Assembly: GCF_020889785.1 (NCBI RefSeq)
Contig: NZ_JACMYK010000005.1
Span: 62,001-126,000 of the forward strand
Direction of reading: 5' to 3'
From: Bradyrhizobium acaciae
GTDB taxonomy: Bacteria; Pseudomonadota; Alphaproteobacteria; Rhizobiales; Xanthobacteraceae
DNA length: 64,000 nucleotides
In this document: in pieces, positions 38,992 to 47,959 of the stretch
Layout: every line of letters begins with the position of its first letter
Position numbering within the stretch: the stretch's first letter is position 1
Made by a program: the position numbers and the translations under genes
The notes under the pieces: generated by a model
Database searches by the model: none
The model's input: only the letters and a program-made list of their open reading frames with translations
Told to the model about the DNA's origin: nothing

Positions 38992-39693
38992 TCATTTCTT
39001 ACCAGTATCAGGTGCGTGATCCATGCCGTCTTGATGTGAAAGCTCGGGTGAAGGAGCGTCGTTGGGGCGTCCTTCGCGAACGACCACGCTGGAAGATCCG
39101 CGAAACAGCATCAAGACCGACTCATGCGGTGGCTTTTCGGCTCCGTTCCGGTTTCGTCGCGCCTGTGCCTCCGTCACCAGTCCTTTGAGTGTTTGCTCCA
39201 CAAGCGCGATAAAGCGAGGCGGACCGGACGCGAAGACGAGGCCATCTCCCGGCACGGCTCTCACGATGTAGCGCTCGTCCGAGATGTTGAGTGCGTCGAG
39301 CGCCGCCTTGAACGCGTCAAAGCTGATCGGATTCAGTATCAGAAGGCGGCTTTGCGCCTCATGCGCGTCAGATACGTAGAGCACCAGCCCATCGTAGTAC
39401 CATTGAAGATTGTAGAGACTGATCAACCGTTCGAGAAACTCCCGCGGCGGGAGATCCGGCATTCGCCCGCGAATTCGTCCCTTCACCCCGGTGCTGATAT
39501 TGACTCTGATATTGAGGTTGTTACCGAACTCCTGCAGCGCGGTCGCGAGGTCCTGATCCAGCACTGTGTAACTATACGGCGTCGACGGCAGCGCCAGCGG
39601 GGCGCCGAGCGCCTTGATGGCGCCCAAGCACATGAAAACAGCAAGATAGAGAACTTTCTTCAAGATATGCAGCCTTGTAGACGGGATGAGCAT
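38992..39693 (-). CDS. rhcC1: RhcC1 (NolW), N-terminal secretin half
   Basis: The 233-residue exported protein has a signal peptide (VLYLAVFMCLGAIKALG) and the N0/N1 secretin ring-building domains (YSYTVLDQDLATALQEFGNNLNIRVN and LERLISLYNLQWYYDGLVLYVSD). It stops before the beta-barrel domain. In rhizobial T3SS the secretin is split in two genes, with RhcC2 supplying the pore. It is divergent from nopB. Confidence 0.93.
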   Translation of the reverse strand: MLIPSTRLHILKKVLYLAVFMCLGAIKALGAPLALPSTPYSYTVLDQDLATALQEFGNNLNIRVNISTGVKGRIRGRMPDLPPREFLERLISLYNLQWYYDGLVLYVSDAHEAQSRLLILNPISFDAFKAALDALNISDERYIVRAVPGDGLVFASGPPRFIALVEQTLKGLVTEAQARRNRNGAEKPPHESVLMLFRGSSSVVVREGRPNDAPSPELSHQDGMDHAPDTGKK

Positions 39694-39806
39694 TCCAGCG
39701 ATTTTCTTCTAATTGAAACCAAGCACCGGAATTCGTCCCAAAATTTGGAGGCCGACGCTTCGCCCGAAATTGGAAGCCAACCGTGATTATTAGATGACAG
39801 ATGCTC

Positions 39807-39824
39807 GTCAGCTTTTGGTCAGTT
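39807..39824 (+). promoter_or_regulatory. Degenerate tts box upstream of nopB
   Basis: GTCAGCTTTTGGTCAGTT keeps the strongly conserved first half and loses four bases of the second. It lies about 60 bases before nopB, the right position to drive the long rightward operon. Confidence 0.7.
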
Positions 39825-39886
39825 TGGGTCTCTAGGGTGCCAGCCCATTCATGCGAGCGAATGGCTAATCTCACCACGGGACAGAA

Positions 39887-40408
39887 ATGATTTCTCCCAT
39901 GTTGCTTGGAATTGCGTCGGTCTCCGCCAACCCCGTCGAGTGTGCCTCCAGCGGCTCTTCGCTGGCGCACGCTCAGTTTCACGAGAGTCTCGCGCAGGCC
40001 GCCTTGAAACAGGGGGGCGACTCTTTTGTGACCGAGCGCGCGCCAGTTTCATCGGTGCCGGAAGTGCAGCGCGCAGTCACGCCGGCGAGCCCGCTTGGCG
40101 ATCGCGTCCTTCAGAGCATTTCTGCTATCCACCAGGGCAAACCATTTCCTGGAGACGCAGTTTCGCCGACGCTCGTCGGCGATCTTGATCCTGCGAAGAG
40201 TTTCCAGCTTGGGCCGGCCGCGCAACCGCTCCTGCGGTCGCAGCAAGTCGAGGTGCATCCGGCGGGCAAGCCGGAAGGTGCGGATCATTTCGATTCGGCG
40301 CTGACTAATTTGCGCGATGTTTACAACGGTGTCGTCCAGGTTTCGCTCATCTCCAAGGGTACAGGTGCCGTCAGTTCATCTCTGAATAAACTTCTATCAG
40401 CAGGCTGA
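39887..40408 (+). CDS. nopB: NopB (NolB), inner rod-like secreted protein
   Basis: The 173-residue product starts MISPMLLGIASVSANPVECAS and has a helical C-terminus (ALTNLRDVYNGVVQVSLISKGTGAVSSSLNKLLSAG) of the SctI type, which packs in the needle base. NopB is also part of the surface pilus. It is first in the rightward operon, 8 bases before rhcJ. Confidence 0.92.
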   Translation: MISPMLLGIASVSANPVECASSGSSLAHAQFHESLAQAALKQGGDSFVTERAPVSSVPEVQRAVTPASPLGDRVLQSISAIHQGKPFPGDAVSPTLVGDLDPAKSFQLGPAAQPLLRSQQVEVHPAGKPEGADHFDSALTNLRDVYNGVVQVSLISKGTGAVSSSLNKLLSAG

Positions 40409-40416
40409 GCGGGCCG

Positions 40417-41277
40417 TTGGCTGTCTTGACGAAAGGTAGGATCGGTAACGGTCGGCCCGCGAGCAAGCGGCTTCATGCTCTTGTTCTGCTGCTACTTTTA
40501 CCGACCCTCACCGGTTGCAAAACGGACCTGTATACCAAAGTGCAGGAGCGTGACGCCAACGAGATGCTTGGGCTGCTGCTGAGCAGGGGCGTAGATGCCA
40601 TCCGGGTCGTCGGTAAGGATGGGACGAGCACCATTCAGGTCGAAGAAAAGCAGCTCGCCTATTCCATCGAGTTGCTAAATGACCAGGGCTTGCCGCGCCA
40701 GCCCTTCAAGAGCCTTGGTGAGGTGTTCAAGGGGTCGGGGCTCGTTGCCTCTCCGGTCGAGGAACGGGCCCGCTACGTCTATGCCCTAAGTGAAGAATTG
40801 TCGCGTACGATCAACGATATTGATGGGGTTCTCTCCGCCCGTGTTCATGTTGTTCTGCCGAAGAATGATCTTCTGCGGCAGGACGCAACCCCGTCCTCGG
40901 CGTCGGTTTTCATTCGGCACGCCTCCAGCGCGAAGCTCTCAGCCTTGCTGCCGCAAATCAAGATGCTCGTCGCCAATAGCATCGAAGGTCTATCATACGA
41001 CAAGGTGGCGGTCGTGTTCGTGCCCGTCGAGCGGACTCAGCATGAGGTCTCGCTTACGTCAGCGGCAGCGTCAAACGAGTCAACCAGGTTCGTCGCGGCT
41101 CCCATTGCGATCGGCGCAGGAGGTGCGCTCGCCGTATTAGGCATCGTATCTTGCCTACTGCTGAGCGCACGCGGGGGGCAACTTCGCCAATCCTGGCGTA
41201 AGCTGATGAATCTCGGCAGTGGTGCCAGCAAGCCAGCGGTCAAGTCCGCTGGCAAAAAGCTCTCCGATGCGAAATAG
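40417..41277 (+). CDS. rhcJ: RhcJ (NolT), SctJ inner-membrane ring lipoprotein
   Basis: The 286-residue lipoprotein has a lipobox LTGCK, the YscJ/FliF ring domains (GVDAIRVVGKDGTSTIQVEE; LSRTINDIDGVLSARVHVVLP; IEGLSYDKVAVVFVPVE) and a C-terminal membrane helix (IAIGAGGALAVLGIVSCLLL). The start is uncertain: the earliest possible is TTG 40417 and no ATG is near. Confidence 0.94.
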   Translation: MAVLTKGRIGNGRPASKRLHALVLLLLLPTLTGCKTDLYTKVQERDANEMLGLLLSRGVDAIRVVGKDGTSTIQVEEKQLAYSIELLNDQGLPRQPFKSLGEVFKGSGLVASPVEERARYVYALSEELSRTINDIDGVLSARVHVVLPKNDLLRQDATPSSASVFIRHASSAKLSALLPQIKMLVANSIEGLSYDKVAVVFVPVERTQHEVSLTSAAASNESTRFVAAPIAIGAGGALAVLGIVSCLLLSARGGQLRQSWRKLMNLGSGASKPAVKSAGKKLSDAK

Positions 41278-41299
41278 GCGGGCATTGAGGTCCGTATCG

Positions 41300-41917
41300 A
41301 TGGTATCCCCCGACCAAAATCATTCACAAAACGCGCATTCCAATCGCCTGCGCGAGCTTGCCGCCTTGATCCATCCCAGCCGTTTGGCCGGCCATCTTGA
41401 TGGGCTCCTGTCGGAGGCCACAGTGCTGCAGTTGCAGAAGACTCCGAGGCTGCAGCAAAGACTGGCCGAATTGCTGCTAAGCGAGCTGGCCTCGAACGGA
41501 ACTGACTGGGGCAGGGACGTTCTGCTCGGGCATGATCCGCGTCGGGCGGCCTTGCTCGCTGGCAGTATCTGGCATGCCCGTTCGGTGCTGAAGCTTGTGT
41601 CAAAGCATGACGTGGCGATTCTGATCGAAAATATTGGTGCGGAAGCACATGCTTTCGCAATCCGACACTTATCTGCTGCGGTCGCGACCACATCGATTGT
41701 CGATCCGCATAAACTGTCGAGCCAGATTGAACATGACGGACATGCCTGCCTTGGTGCCTGGCTCAAGGACGCATCAGAGCTTGACCGTTTGCGCGTCCTT
41801 TTCCGTTTACGTGTTGGGACCGCCGCCGAATCCCCAGCAGCCGAACACCACAGCGCAGCGGGTCGTTTGCTGTCTTTGGTGGTAGCCCACTTGGCCAGCG
41901 AGGCGCCAGCGGCATGA
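41300..41917 (+). CDS. nolU: NolU, SctK-like accessory protein
   Basis: A 205-residue product from ATG 41300 (MVSPDQNHSQNAH), with GAGG upstream. It is conserved between rhcJ and nolV in rhizobial clusters, where the SctK sorting-platform protein is expected. The central region (GTDWGRDVLLGHDPRRAALLAGSIWHARS) fits NolU. Its end overlaps the nolV start by four bases. Confidence 0.88.
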   Translation: MVSPDQNHSQNAHSNRLRELAALIHPSRLAGHLDGLLSEATVLQLQKTPRLQQRLAELLLSELASNGTDWGRDVLLGHDPRRAALLAGSIWHARSVLKLVSKHDVAILIENIGAEAHAFAIRHLSAAVATTSIVDPHKLSSQIEHDGHACLGAWLKDASELDRLRVLFRLRVGTAAESPAAEHHSAAGRLLSLVVAHLASEAPAA

Positions 41918-42537
41918 CGGCCGATGAGATAGCCCAGCCAGATAGCCCGCGGATACGACCGCTTGGTCCACTCATACCAGCCGCGGAACTCGGTATCTGG
42001 TGCGATGCGGTGCAGACGCGTGCGCTAGCCGACCGATATCTGCGGCAGGTTCGCAGCTGGGCAAGCAAAGTCTATCAGCAAGAGCGGGAGCACGGCCACA
42101 GCGAGGGTCTTAGGTCAGGATCGGACGAAATGGCACAGCTGATCGCCCGAGCTGCTTCCGATGTGGCCCGGCGAAAAGCCGTTCTGCAGCAGGAGTTGCC
42201 ACAGCTCGTCCTTGAGATATTGACCGACTTGTTGGGCTCCTTTGATCCCGGCGAGATGCTGGTAAGAACCGTTCGTCACGCCGTCGAGCAAAGATATGGC
42301 AGCGCGGAAGTACGCCTTCACGTGTCTCCTGTGAACGTTGATGCACTAAGACATGAATTCGAGGCGTTCGACGGGACGGATGGTCGGCCGAAAGTCAGAA
42401 TTGATCCGGACCCGGCTATGGGGCCTGACCAGTGCGTTCTGTGGAGCGAGTTCGGCAATGTGGATTTAGGACTTGCCGCACAGCTCCGCAAATTACGTCT
42501 CAGCCTTGATCCGTCCTCTCAGGAAGACGAAACGTGA
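41914..42537 (+). CDS. nolV: NolV, SctL stator of the type III ATPase
   Basis: A 207-residue HrpE/YscL/FliH-type protein: a helical segment (LADRYLRQVRSWASKVYQQEREHG), then QELPQLVLEILTDLLGSFDPGEMLVRTVRHAVEQRYG. It regulates the ATPase RhcN and links it to the C-ring. ATGA overlap with nolU and GTGA overlap with rhcN show translational coupling. Confidence 0.92.
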   Translation: MTADEIAQPDSPRIRPLGPLIPAAELGIWCDAVQTRALADRYLRQVRSWASKVYQQEREHGHSEGLRSGSDEMAQLIARAASDVARRKAVLQQELPQLVLEILTDLLGSFDPGEMLVRTVRHAVEQRYGSAEVRLHVSPVNVDALRHEFEAFDGTDGRPKVRIDPDPAMGPDQCVLWSEFGNVDLGLAAQLRKLRLSLDPSSQEDET

Positions 42538-43889
42538 CGATGCAACGATCAGGCCCTGGTCAAGCGGCCAGAGAAGGAGATCTGCATGCGGCGCTGGCAT
42601 CTGTAAGATCCGCAGCAAAGGATGTCGATACGCGTGCTGTGCGGGGACGGATCACGCGGGCGATCGGCACGTTACTTCATGCCGTATTACCAGGGGCCCG
42701 TGTCGGAGAACTTTGCCTGTTGCAGGATCACGCATCCGGATGGGCGCTCGAGGCCGAAGTCATCGGTTTGTTGCCGGATGGAGTTCTGCTGACGCCTATC
42801 GGCGATATGGTGGGCCTGTCACACCGCGCGGAAGTGGTCCCGACCGGGCGCATGCAGGAAGTGTCAGTCGGGCCCGGCCTGCTCGGTCGCGTGATCGACA
42901 GCTTCGGCCGTCCACTCGACGGCAAGGGGCCAATAAAGACGGTCCACACTTGTCCGCTCCGCGGCAGGGCACCCAACCCGATGAAACGGCGTAGCATCGA
43001 GCAGCCATTTCCGCTCGGCGTTCGCGTGTTGGATGGGCTTCTGACGTGTGGCGAAGGTCAGAGGATCGGAATCTATGGAGATGCTGGGTGCGGTAAGTCG
43101 ACGCTGATGTCGCAAATTGTAAAAGGGGCGGCCGCTGATGTCACCGTAGTTGCACTCATAGGAGAGCGCGGCCGCGAGGTGCGTGAATTCATTGAACGTC
43201 ATATTGGAGATGCCATTGCACGCACGATCGTTGTCGTTGAGACATCCGATCGATCCGCAATGGAGCGGGCGCAGTGCGCTCATATGGCGACCGCACTCGC
43301 GGAGTATTTTCGGGATCAAGGACTGCAGGTCGTGCTAATGATGGATTCGCTGACGCGCTTTAGCCGCGCGATGCGCGAAATCGGCCTCGCCGCGGGAGAA
43401 CCTCCGACCCGACGCGGCTTTCCTCCTTCCGTTTTTGCGCTGCTGCCCGGGCTGTTGGAACGTGCCGGTATGGGAGAGCGGGGCTCCATCACGGCATTCT
43501 ATACAGTGCTTGTCGAAGGTGACGGCACGGGCGATCCGATTGCCGAAGAGTCGCGCGGCATTCTTGATGGTCATATCATTCTTTCGCGCGCGCTGGCTTC
43601 GCGCGAGCATTTTCCCGCCATCGATGTGCTGTCGAGCCGAAGTCGTGTCATGGATGCGGTCGCCTCCGCGCCACATCGCAAGGCGGCCTCCGTCTTCCGC
43701 GATCTGCTCTCGCGCTACAATGAAGCCGAGTTTCTGATCAAGGTCGGTGAATACAAGCCCGGCAGCGACCCACTGACTGATCGGGCAATCGATTCAATCG
43801 AGGAACTGCGCGCATTCTTGCGCCAGGGACAGGATGAGCCGTCCAGCTTTGAGGAGACCGTTTCATGGATGTCGCGTCTCACGGCCTGA
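42534..43889 (+). CDS. rhcN: RhcN, type III secretion ATPase
   Basis: The 451-residue F1-beta-like ATPase has Walker A GDAGCGKST, the Walker B-type strand VVLMMDSLTRFSRAMREIGLAAGEPPTRRGFPPSVF, and the family segment GERGREVREF. It unfolds substrates and releases them from chaperones. The start is GTG 42534 or ATG 42540. The stop overlaps the next gene. Confidence 0.97.
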   Translation: MTMQRSGPGQAAREGDLHAALASVRSAAKDVDTRAVRGRITRAIGTLLHAVLPGARVGELCLLQDHASGWALEAEVIGLLPDGVLLTPIGDMVGLSHRAEVVPTGRMQEVSVGPGLLGRVIDSFGRPLDGKGPIKTVHTCPLRGRAPNPMKRRSIEQPFPLGVRVLDGLLTCGEGQRIGIYGDAGCGKSTLMSQIVKGAAADVTVVALIGERGREVREFIERHIGDAIARTIVVVETSDRSAMERAQCAHMATALAEYFRDQGLQVVLMMDSLTRFSRAMREIGLAAGEPPTRRGFPPSVFALLPGLLERAGMGERGSITAFYTVLVEGDGTGDPIAEESRGILDGHIILSRALASREHFPAIDVLSSRSRVMDAVASAPHRKAASVFRDLLSRYNEAEFLIKVGEYKPGSDPLTDRAIDSIEELRAFLRQGQDEPSSFEETVSWMSRLTA

Positions 43890-44401
43890 ATCCCGTGCAA
43901 GCGTCGAAATTACGGCTGGTGAAAGACATGAGGGAGCGAAGCGCGCTTCGTGAATTGTCGAACATGGAAGCCAAACGCCGAATTGCAGCCGACGCGCTGC
44001 AGCGGGCGTCTGAGGGGCTTGAAGCCGCGCAGAAGCATCGCTCCAAGGTCGAAGCTGAACTTTATCGGGAACTGGCGCAGCTCGAGACAACGTCCGTGGC
44101 CGAGCTCGATCGACGGTGTCAACTCGTCATTGGGCGACTGGCAGCAGAGTTCGAATCGGCGCGTCAGGCGCTTGAGCAGGCACGCATCGCGCATGAGGAG
44201 GCACAGCGGGCGGTGAGTGAGGCGCGGGCAGTATGGGCCGGGCGTTCGGCGGCGAGCCAGAAATGGCAAGAGATTGAGGGCAATGTCCAGCGCGCGACCG
44301 CCGTCCGTTCGGAGTCTGCGGCCGAAATCGACGCCGACGATGAGGTTTTGCTCCGATATCAGGGTGGTTCGCGCAGCCAGACGATCGGCGTGGCGTTCTA
44401 G
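43865..44401 (+). CDS. SctO-type stalk protein
   Basis: A 178-residue protein that is one long charged coiled coil (LRELSNMEAKRRIAADALQRASEGL, EFESARQALEQARIAHEEAQRAV), the FliJ/YscO type that sits in the ATPase ring. It overlaps rhcN by 25 bases. Confidence 0.85.
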   Translation: MDVASHGLNPVQASKLRLVKDMRERSALRELSNMEAKRRIAADALQRASEGLEAAQKHRSKVEAELYRELAQLETTSVAELDRRCQLVIGRLAAEFESARQALEQARIAHEEAQRAVSEARAVWAGRSAASQKWQEIEGNVQRATAVRSESAAEIDADDEVLLRYQGGSRSQTIGVAF

Positions 44402-44458
44402 TGGCTGGTTCTATTATGACGTCGCGAACTTCGCCTGTGCAACCTGTCGGTAAGCGCC

Positions 44459-45514
44459 GTGGCTGAACCCGCACTATTTCGGCCTGCGGTGAAGCTGGCG
44501 CATGAGGTGGTCTCGTGGGCCAACGAGATTGCCGCACGGCGTACCATCTTGCAGAGCCGCCTTGGCGACAAGCCACTATCCATCCGTGTGAGCCGGCTTG
44601 TCTGGCAGGTGGAGCCATATGACATGTCGATGCTCGACTGCGTATTTCGCGCCGGCGGCGAGACAGCTGTTTTGTCCTTGCCTCGCCTTCTCGTCGAGAC
44701 ACTGATTTCAACGGTCCAGCAAGGCCTTACGTTACCTTCCGACCCGACGCGCTCGTTCGTTCTCGAGCTCGCACTGGAACCCTGGATCGTTGGATTAGAG
44801 AACGTGCTTGCATCGAATGTGCAGCTGATCCGCATCGAAGACGCAACGGCCAAAGACCCCTATCTGGAGCTCGATGTTGCCATCGGAGCGCTGGCGGGAA
44901 AGGCCCGCCTGTTCTTGTTCGCGCCGCTTGACGGTCTGATTCCTTCTGCGTTTTGCTTGTTAGGCGAGTTGATTGGCCAATTACCGCGAGAGCAAGGCAA
45001 GCTTTCGTCGGAATTGCCGGTCGTGATTACGACAGAGATCGGCTCGCTGCGGGCGCCTGTCAGGCTACTTCGCCAAGCACAGCCCGGCGACGCACTGCTG
45101 CCCGACGTCATTCCCTTTGCCCATAGCCAGCTGATCCTCACGGCGGACAAGTTGTGGGCGCCGGCGCAGGCCGTGGACGACAGACTTGTCCTTCGCGGGC
45201 CATTCCGCCTGCAGCCCCATCCTCTAAGGTATGTAGATATGACGATACGCCTCCAAACGGAACAAGCAATCCCGCCCTCGGAAGCCGATATCGACAGTGT
45301 TGAGATCACGCTTGTGTTCGAATGCGGCCGCTGGCCTATCCCGCTGGGTACGTTGAGAAGCATCAACGAGGGACACGTGTTCGAACTTGGGCGGTCCCTG
45401 GACGGTGCGGTCGATATTGTAGCCAACGGTCAATTGATCGGCCGGGGCGACATCGTGCGCATCGGTGAGGCGCTTGGAATCCGGTTGCGTAGCAGGTTGG
45501 CAGTCAATGGTTGA
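44459..45514 (+). CDS. rhcQ: RhcQ, SctQ C-ring protein
   Basis: The 351-residue product from GTG 44459 ends with a SpoA/surface-presentation domain (IDSVEITLVFECGRWPIPLGTL, FELGRSLDGAVDIVANGQLIGRGDIVRIGEALGIRL). It builds the cytosolic sorting platform. Its end overlaps rhcR by eight bases. Confidence 0.93.
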   Translation: MAEPALFRPAVKLAHEVVSWANEIAARRTILQSRLGDKPLSIRVSRLVWQVEPYDMSMLDCVFRAGGETAVLSLPRLLVETLISTVQQGLTLPSDPTRSFVLELALEPWIVGLENVLASNVQLIRIEDATAKDPYLELDVAIGALAGKARLFLFAPLDGLIPSAFCLLGELIGQLPREQGKLSSELPVVITTEIGSLRAPVRLLRQAQPGDALLPDVIPFAHSQLILTADKLWAPAQAVDDRLVLRGPFRLQPHPLRYVDMTIRLQTEQAIPPSEADIDSVEITLVFECGRWPIPLGTLRSINEGHVFELGRSLDGAVDIVANGQLIGRGDIVRIGEALGIRLRSRLAVNG

Positions 45515-46172
45515 TATTCAACCGAGCATCCTTGCGCTTCTTGGGGCGACGGTCGGCCTTGGCCTGCTGGCGTTCGCAGTCGTCACGACGACCGCCTTCA
45601 TAAAGGTTTCTGTCGTTCTGTTCCTGGTTCGCAACGCGCTCGGGACTCAGTCCATACCACCGAATATCGTTCTGTATGGCGCTGCATTGATTCTTACCGT
45701 GTTCATAGGCGCTCCAGTGTTCGAGCAGACCTACAACCGCGTGACCGATCCGCAACTTCGCTACCAAACCGCCGACGATTGGTTGACCGCCGCCAAGGAG
45801 GGCAGCGAGCCGCTGCGCGCCCACCTCAAAAAGTTCACTACTGAGGAGCAGCGCACGTTCTTCCTGTCATCGACGGAACATATCTGGTCGGACGAGATGC
45901 GCAGCAACGCAACAGCCGATGATTTGGCAATTCTCGTGCCGTCGTTTTTGATCTCGGAACTTAAGCGTGCATTTGAGATCGGCTTCCTTCTCTACCTTCC
46001 GTTCATCACGATCGACCTGATCGTGACGACGATTCTGATGGCCATGGGCATGTCAATGGTGTCACCAACAATGATATCCGTTCCTTTCAAGCTCTTTCTG
46101 TTCGTCACAATCGACGGCTGGTCGCGGCTCATGCACGGATTGGTGTTAAGCTACGCAACCCCCGGAGGTTGA
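45507..46172 (+). CDS. rhcR: RhcR, SctR export gate protein
   Basis: The 221-residue FliP/YscR-family protein has four membrane segments (LALLGATVGLGLLAFAVVTTTAFIKVSVV; VLYGAALILTVFIGAPVF; LLYLPFITIDLIVTTILMAMGMSMVSP; ISVPFKLFLFVTIDGWSRLMHGLV). ATG 45507 inside the end of rhcQ matches family starts. Confidence 0.96.
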   Translation: MVDIQPSILALLGATVGLGLLAFAVVTTTAFIKVSVVLFLVRNALGTQSIPPNIVLYGAALILTVFIGAPVFEQTYNRVTDPQLRYQTADDWLTAAKEGSEPLRAHLKKFTTEEQRTFFLSSTEHIWSDEMRSNATADDLAILVPSFLISELKRAFEIGFLLYLPFITIDLIVTTILMAMGMSMVSPTMISVPFKLFLFVTIDGWSRLMHGLVLSYATPGG

Positions 46173-46173
46173 G

Positions 46174-46449
46174 ATGGACGAAGCCAGCATCCTCACCCAC
46201 CTGAGCCGATCACTTGTCCTGTTCATGATCTGGGTTCTGCCGCCGCTCCTGGCAGCCCTCGTGGCCGGACTGGGTATCGGCATCGTGCAGGCAGCAACCC
46301 AGCTCCAGGATCAAACCTTGCCGCTGACAGTGAAACTCCTCGTCGTCGTCGTTGTGCTTGTTCTGTTTGCCCCGGTGCTGAGCGCGCCACTGATCGAGCA
46401 AGCGCAGCACATCTTCACCGAGTTCCCGGCGCTCACAGCGAGGTACTAG
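46174..46449 (+). CDS. rhcS: RhcS, SctS export gate protein
   Basis: A 91-residue FliQ/YscS protein with two membrane hairpin helices and the family core LVAGLGIGIVQAATQLQDQTLPLTVKL. It begins one base after the rhcR stop and is last in the rightward operon before a 0.7 kb gap. Confidence 0.96.
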   Translation: MDEASILTHLSRSLVLFMIWVLPPLLAALVAGLGIGIVQAATQLQDQTLPLTVKLLVVVVVLVLFAPVLSAPLIEQAQHIFTEFPALTARY

Positions 46450-46534
46450 TGCGGGAACGCAAGGCGGACCAAGCCTACAGCTATGGCGTCGCGCTTGTCT
46501 GTCCTCATTCTGAACCATGGAAGAGGCGAGTTTC

Positions 46535-46552
46535 GTCAGCTTACCGAAAGCT
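46535..46552 (+). promoter_or_regulatory. tts box between rhcS and rhcT
   Basis: GTCAGCTTACCGAAAGCT matches the TtsI box core with one mismatch. It would give rhcT-rhcU their own promoter, although the start lies about 590 bases downstream. Confidence 0.82.
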
Positions 46553-47143
46553 CGCCTCGTTAGCATGGGACAGATCGATATCCGGACTGTCTTGTTCGGC
46601 TCGATCGGCCTTCGGAGGAGGAATGACCTTATCTGAAATTGTCATCCGCTCAATTCGAGTCTGGCTCACGATGAAATGACCTGCTGTGAGGCCTGGCCCT
46701 CGATGCATAACCTGGCGAGTTGTTAACTAGGTGGATAGGCATGCCGATTTGATCTCAAGTGGGCGCTGGGTTTTGACGATCTGATGGATCAAGCCGCGAT
46801 GAAGTGCCGGCCGAGACCGATCGCCGCGAACTGTTGAACTGATGCAAGCTCCGAAGCTCCAGGTCATCAGAACCGCCCTGCGGTCGGTGACAGCCGAAGG
46901 AGCTTGGCTTGCTGGCCTGGTAGCCGCGCTATTCGGCGGGTTTTATCATCGAAATGGTCATACCTTATTGGTGGACAGCCGTGGCTGCGGAGAGTTGAAG
47001 CGGGAGTCCCTAGTGCTTGGGTATGTCGATCTGCAACCGCTAGGACACGAGGTCGATGACCAGTAGAGCTCTTGACGAATTGCATCTTGGCGAGGCGCAC
47101 GGGCGATTAGATTGACTTGAAGCGAGCGGTGAGCCGAGCTCAA
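46553..47143 (+). other. Gap between the tts box and rhcT
   Basis: In most type III clusters rhcS and rhcT are adjacent. The frames here (for example 46842-47066) carry no motif or binding site. The segment looks like a decayed insertion or a long leader. Confidence 0.5.
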
Positions 47144-47959
47144 ATGGATGCGTTGTCACCCACCGAGACGCAAGGTCTGGTTCAGACCGCCGTCGAATTC
47201 GTCGTTGCGGCTGGACTTGGCGCGGCCCGGGCGCTTGGCATTATGCTGGTTCATCCGGTATTCACGCGGCCGCACATTGGCGGGATGATCCGCGCAAGCG
47301 CGACGGTTGTGATTGGATTGCCTTGCTTGATGCAAATCAAGAGCGGCTTGCAGACGCTAGATCCCGGCACCCGTATGATTGCGGTCGCGCTCCTCGGTGT
47401 GAAGGAGATATTTATCGGCCTATTGTTCGGCTTTCTGCTCAGCATACCACTTTGGAGCATCCAAGCCGTTGGTGACATCATTGATACCCAGCGCGGCATC
47501 TCCAGTCAGGTAGACGATCCCGCGACACGCAGCCAAACCTCCGCAATGGGACTCTTTCTCGGAACTGCGGCGGTTACGATCTTCGTCGTATCGGGAGGCC
47601 TGCAGACAATGGTCAGATGCCTTTACGGGAGTTATCTGATCTGGCCCGTGTATCGACTGCTACCCCCCCTGACCCAGCAGGGGGCAATGGAATTTATCAA
47701 GCTTCTCGACCATATCATGCATGCGACGCTCGTGGTCGCCGGGCCCGTGCTGGCTCTGCTGGTTCTGATTGACGTATCCCTCATGCTGCTTGGGCGCTTT
47801 GCGCCGCAAATCAAGCTGAACGATCTCTCTCCGACCATCAAGAATGCCGCCTTTGGCATCATCATGGTGAGCTACACCGTCTTCCTGATCGAATATATGG
47901 GAGCCGAGATCGTTCAGTTCGACGGTGTGCTGGAGTGGCTCGAGAAGTTCTTGAAATGA
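47144..47959 (+). CDS. rhcT: RhcT, SctT export gate protein
   Basis: The 271-residue FliR/YscT protein has six or so membrane segments (VQTAVEFVVAAGLGAARALGIMLV; KEIFIGLLFGFLLSIPLWSIQAVGD with the family motif DTQRG; LVVAGPVLALLVLIDVSLMLLGRFAPQ). The open frame starts earlier at TTG 47117, but ATG 47144 gives the usual length. Its stop overlaps the rhcU start (ATGA). Confidence 0.95.
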   Translation: MDALSPTETQGLVQTAVEFVVAAGLGAARALGIMLVHPVFTRPHIGGMIRASATVVIGLPCLMQIKSGLQTLDPGTRMIAVALLGVKEIFIGLLFGFLLSIPLWSIQAVGDIIDTQRGISSQVDDPATRSQTSAMGLFLGTAAVTIFVVSGGLQTMVRCLYGSYLIWPVYRLLPPLTQQGAMEFIKLLDHIMHATLVVAGPVLALLVLIDVSLMLLGRFAPQIKLNDLSPTIKNAAFGIIMVSYTVFLIEYMGAEIVQFDGVLEWLEKFLK

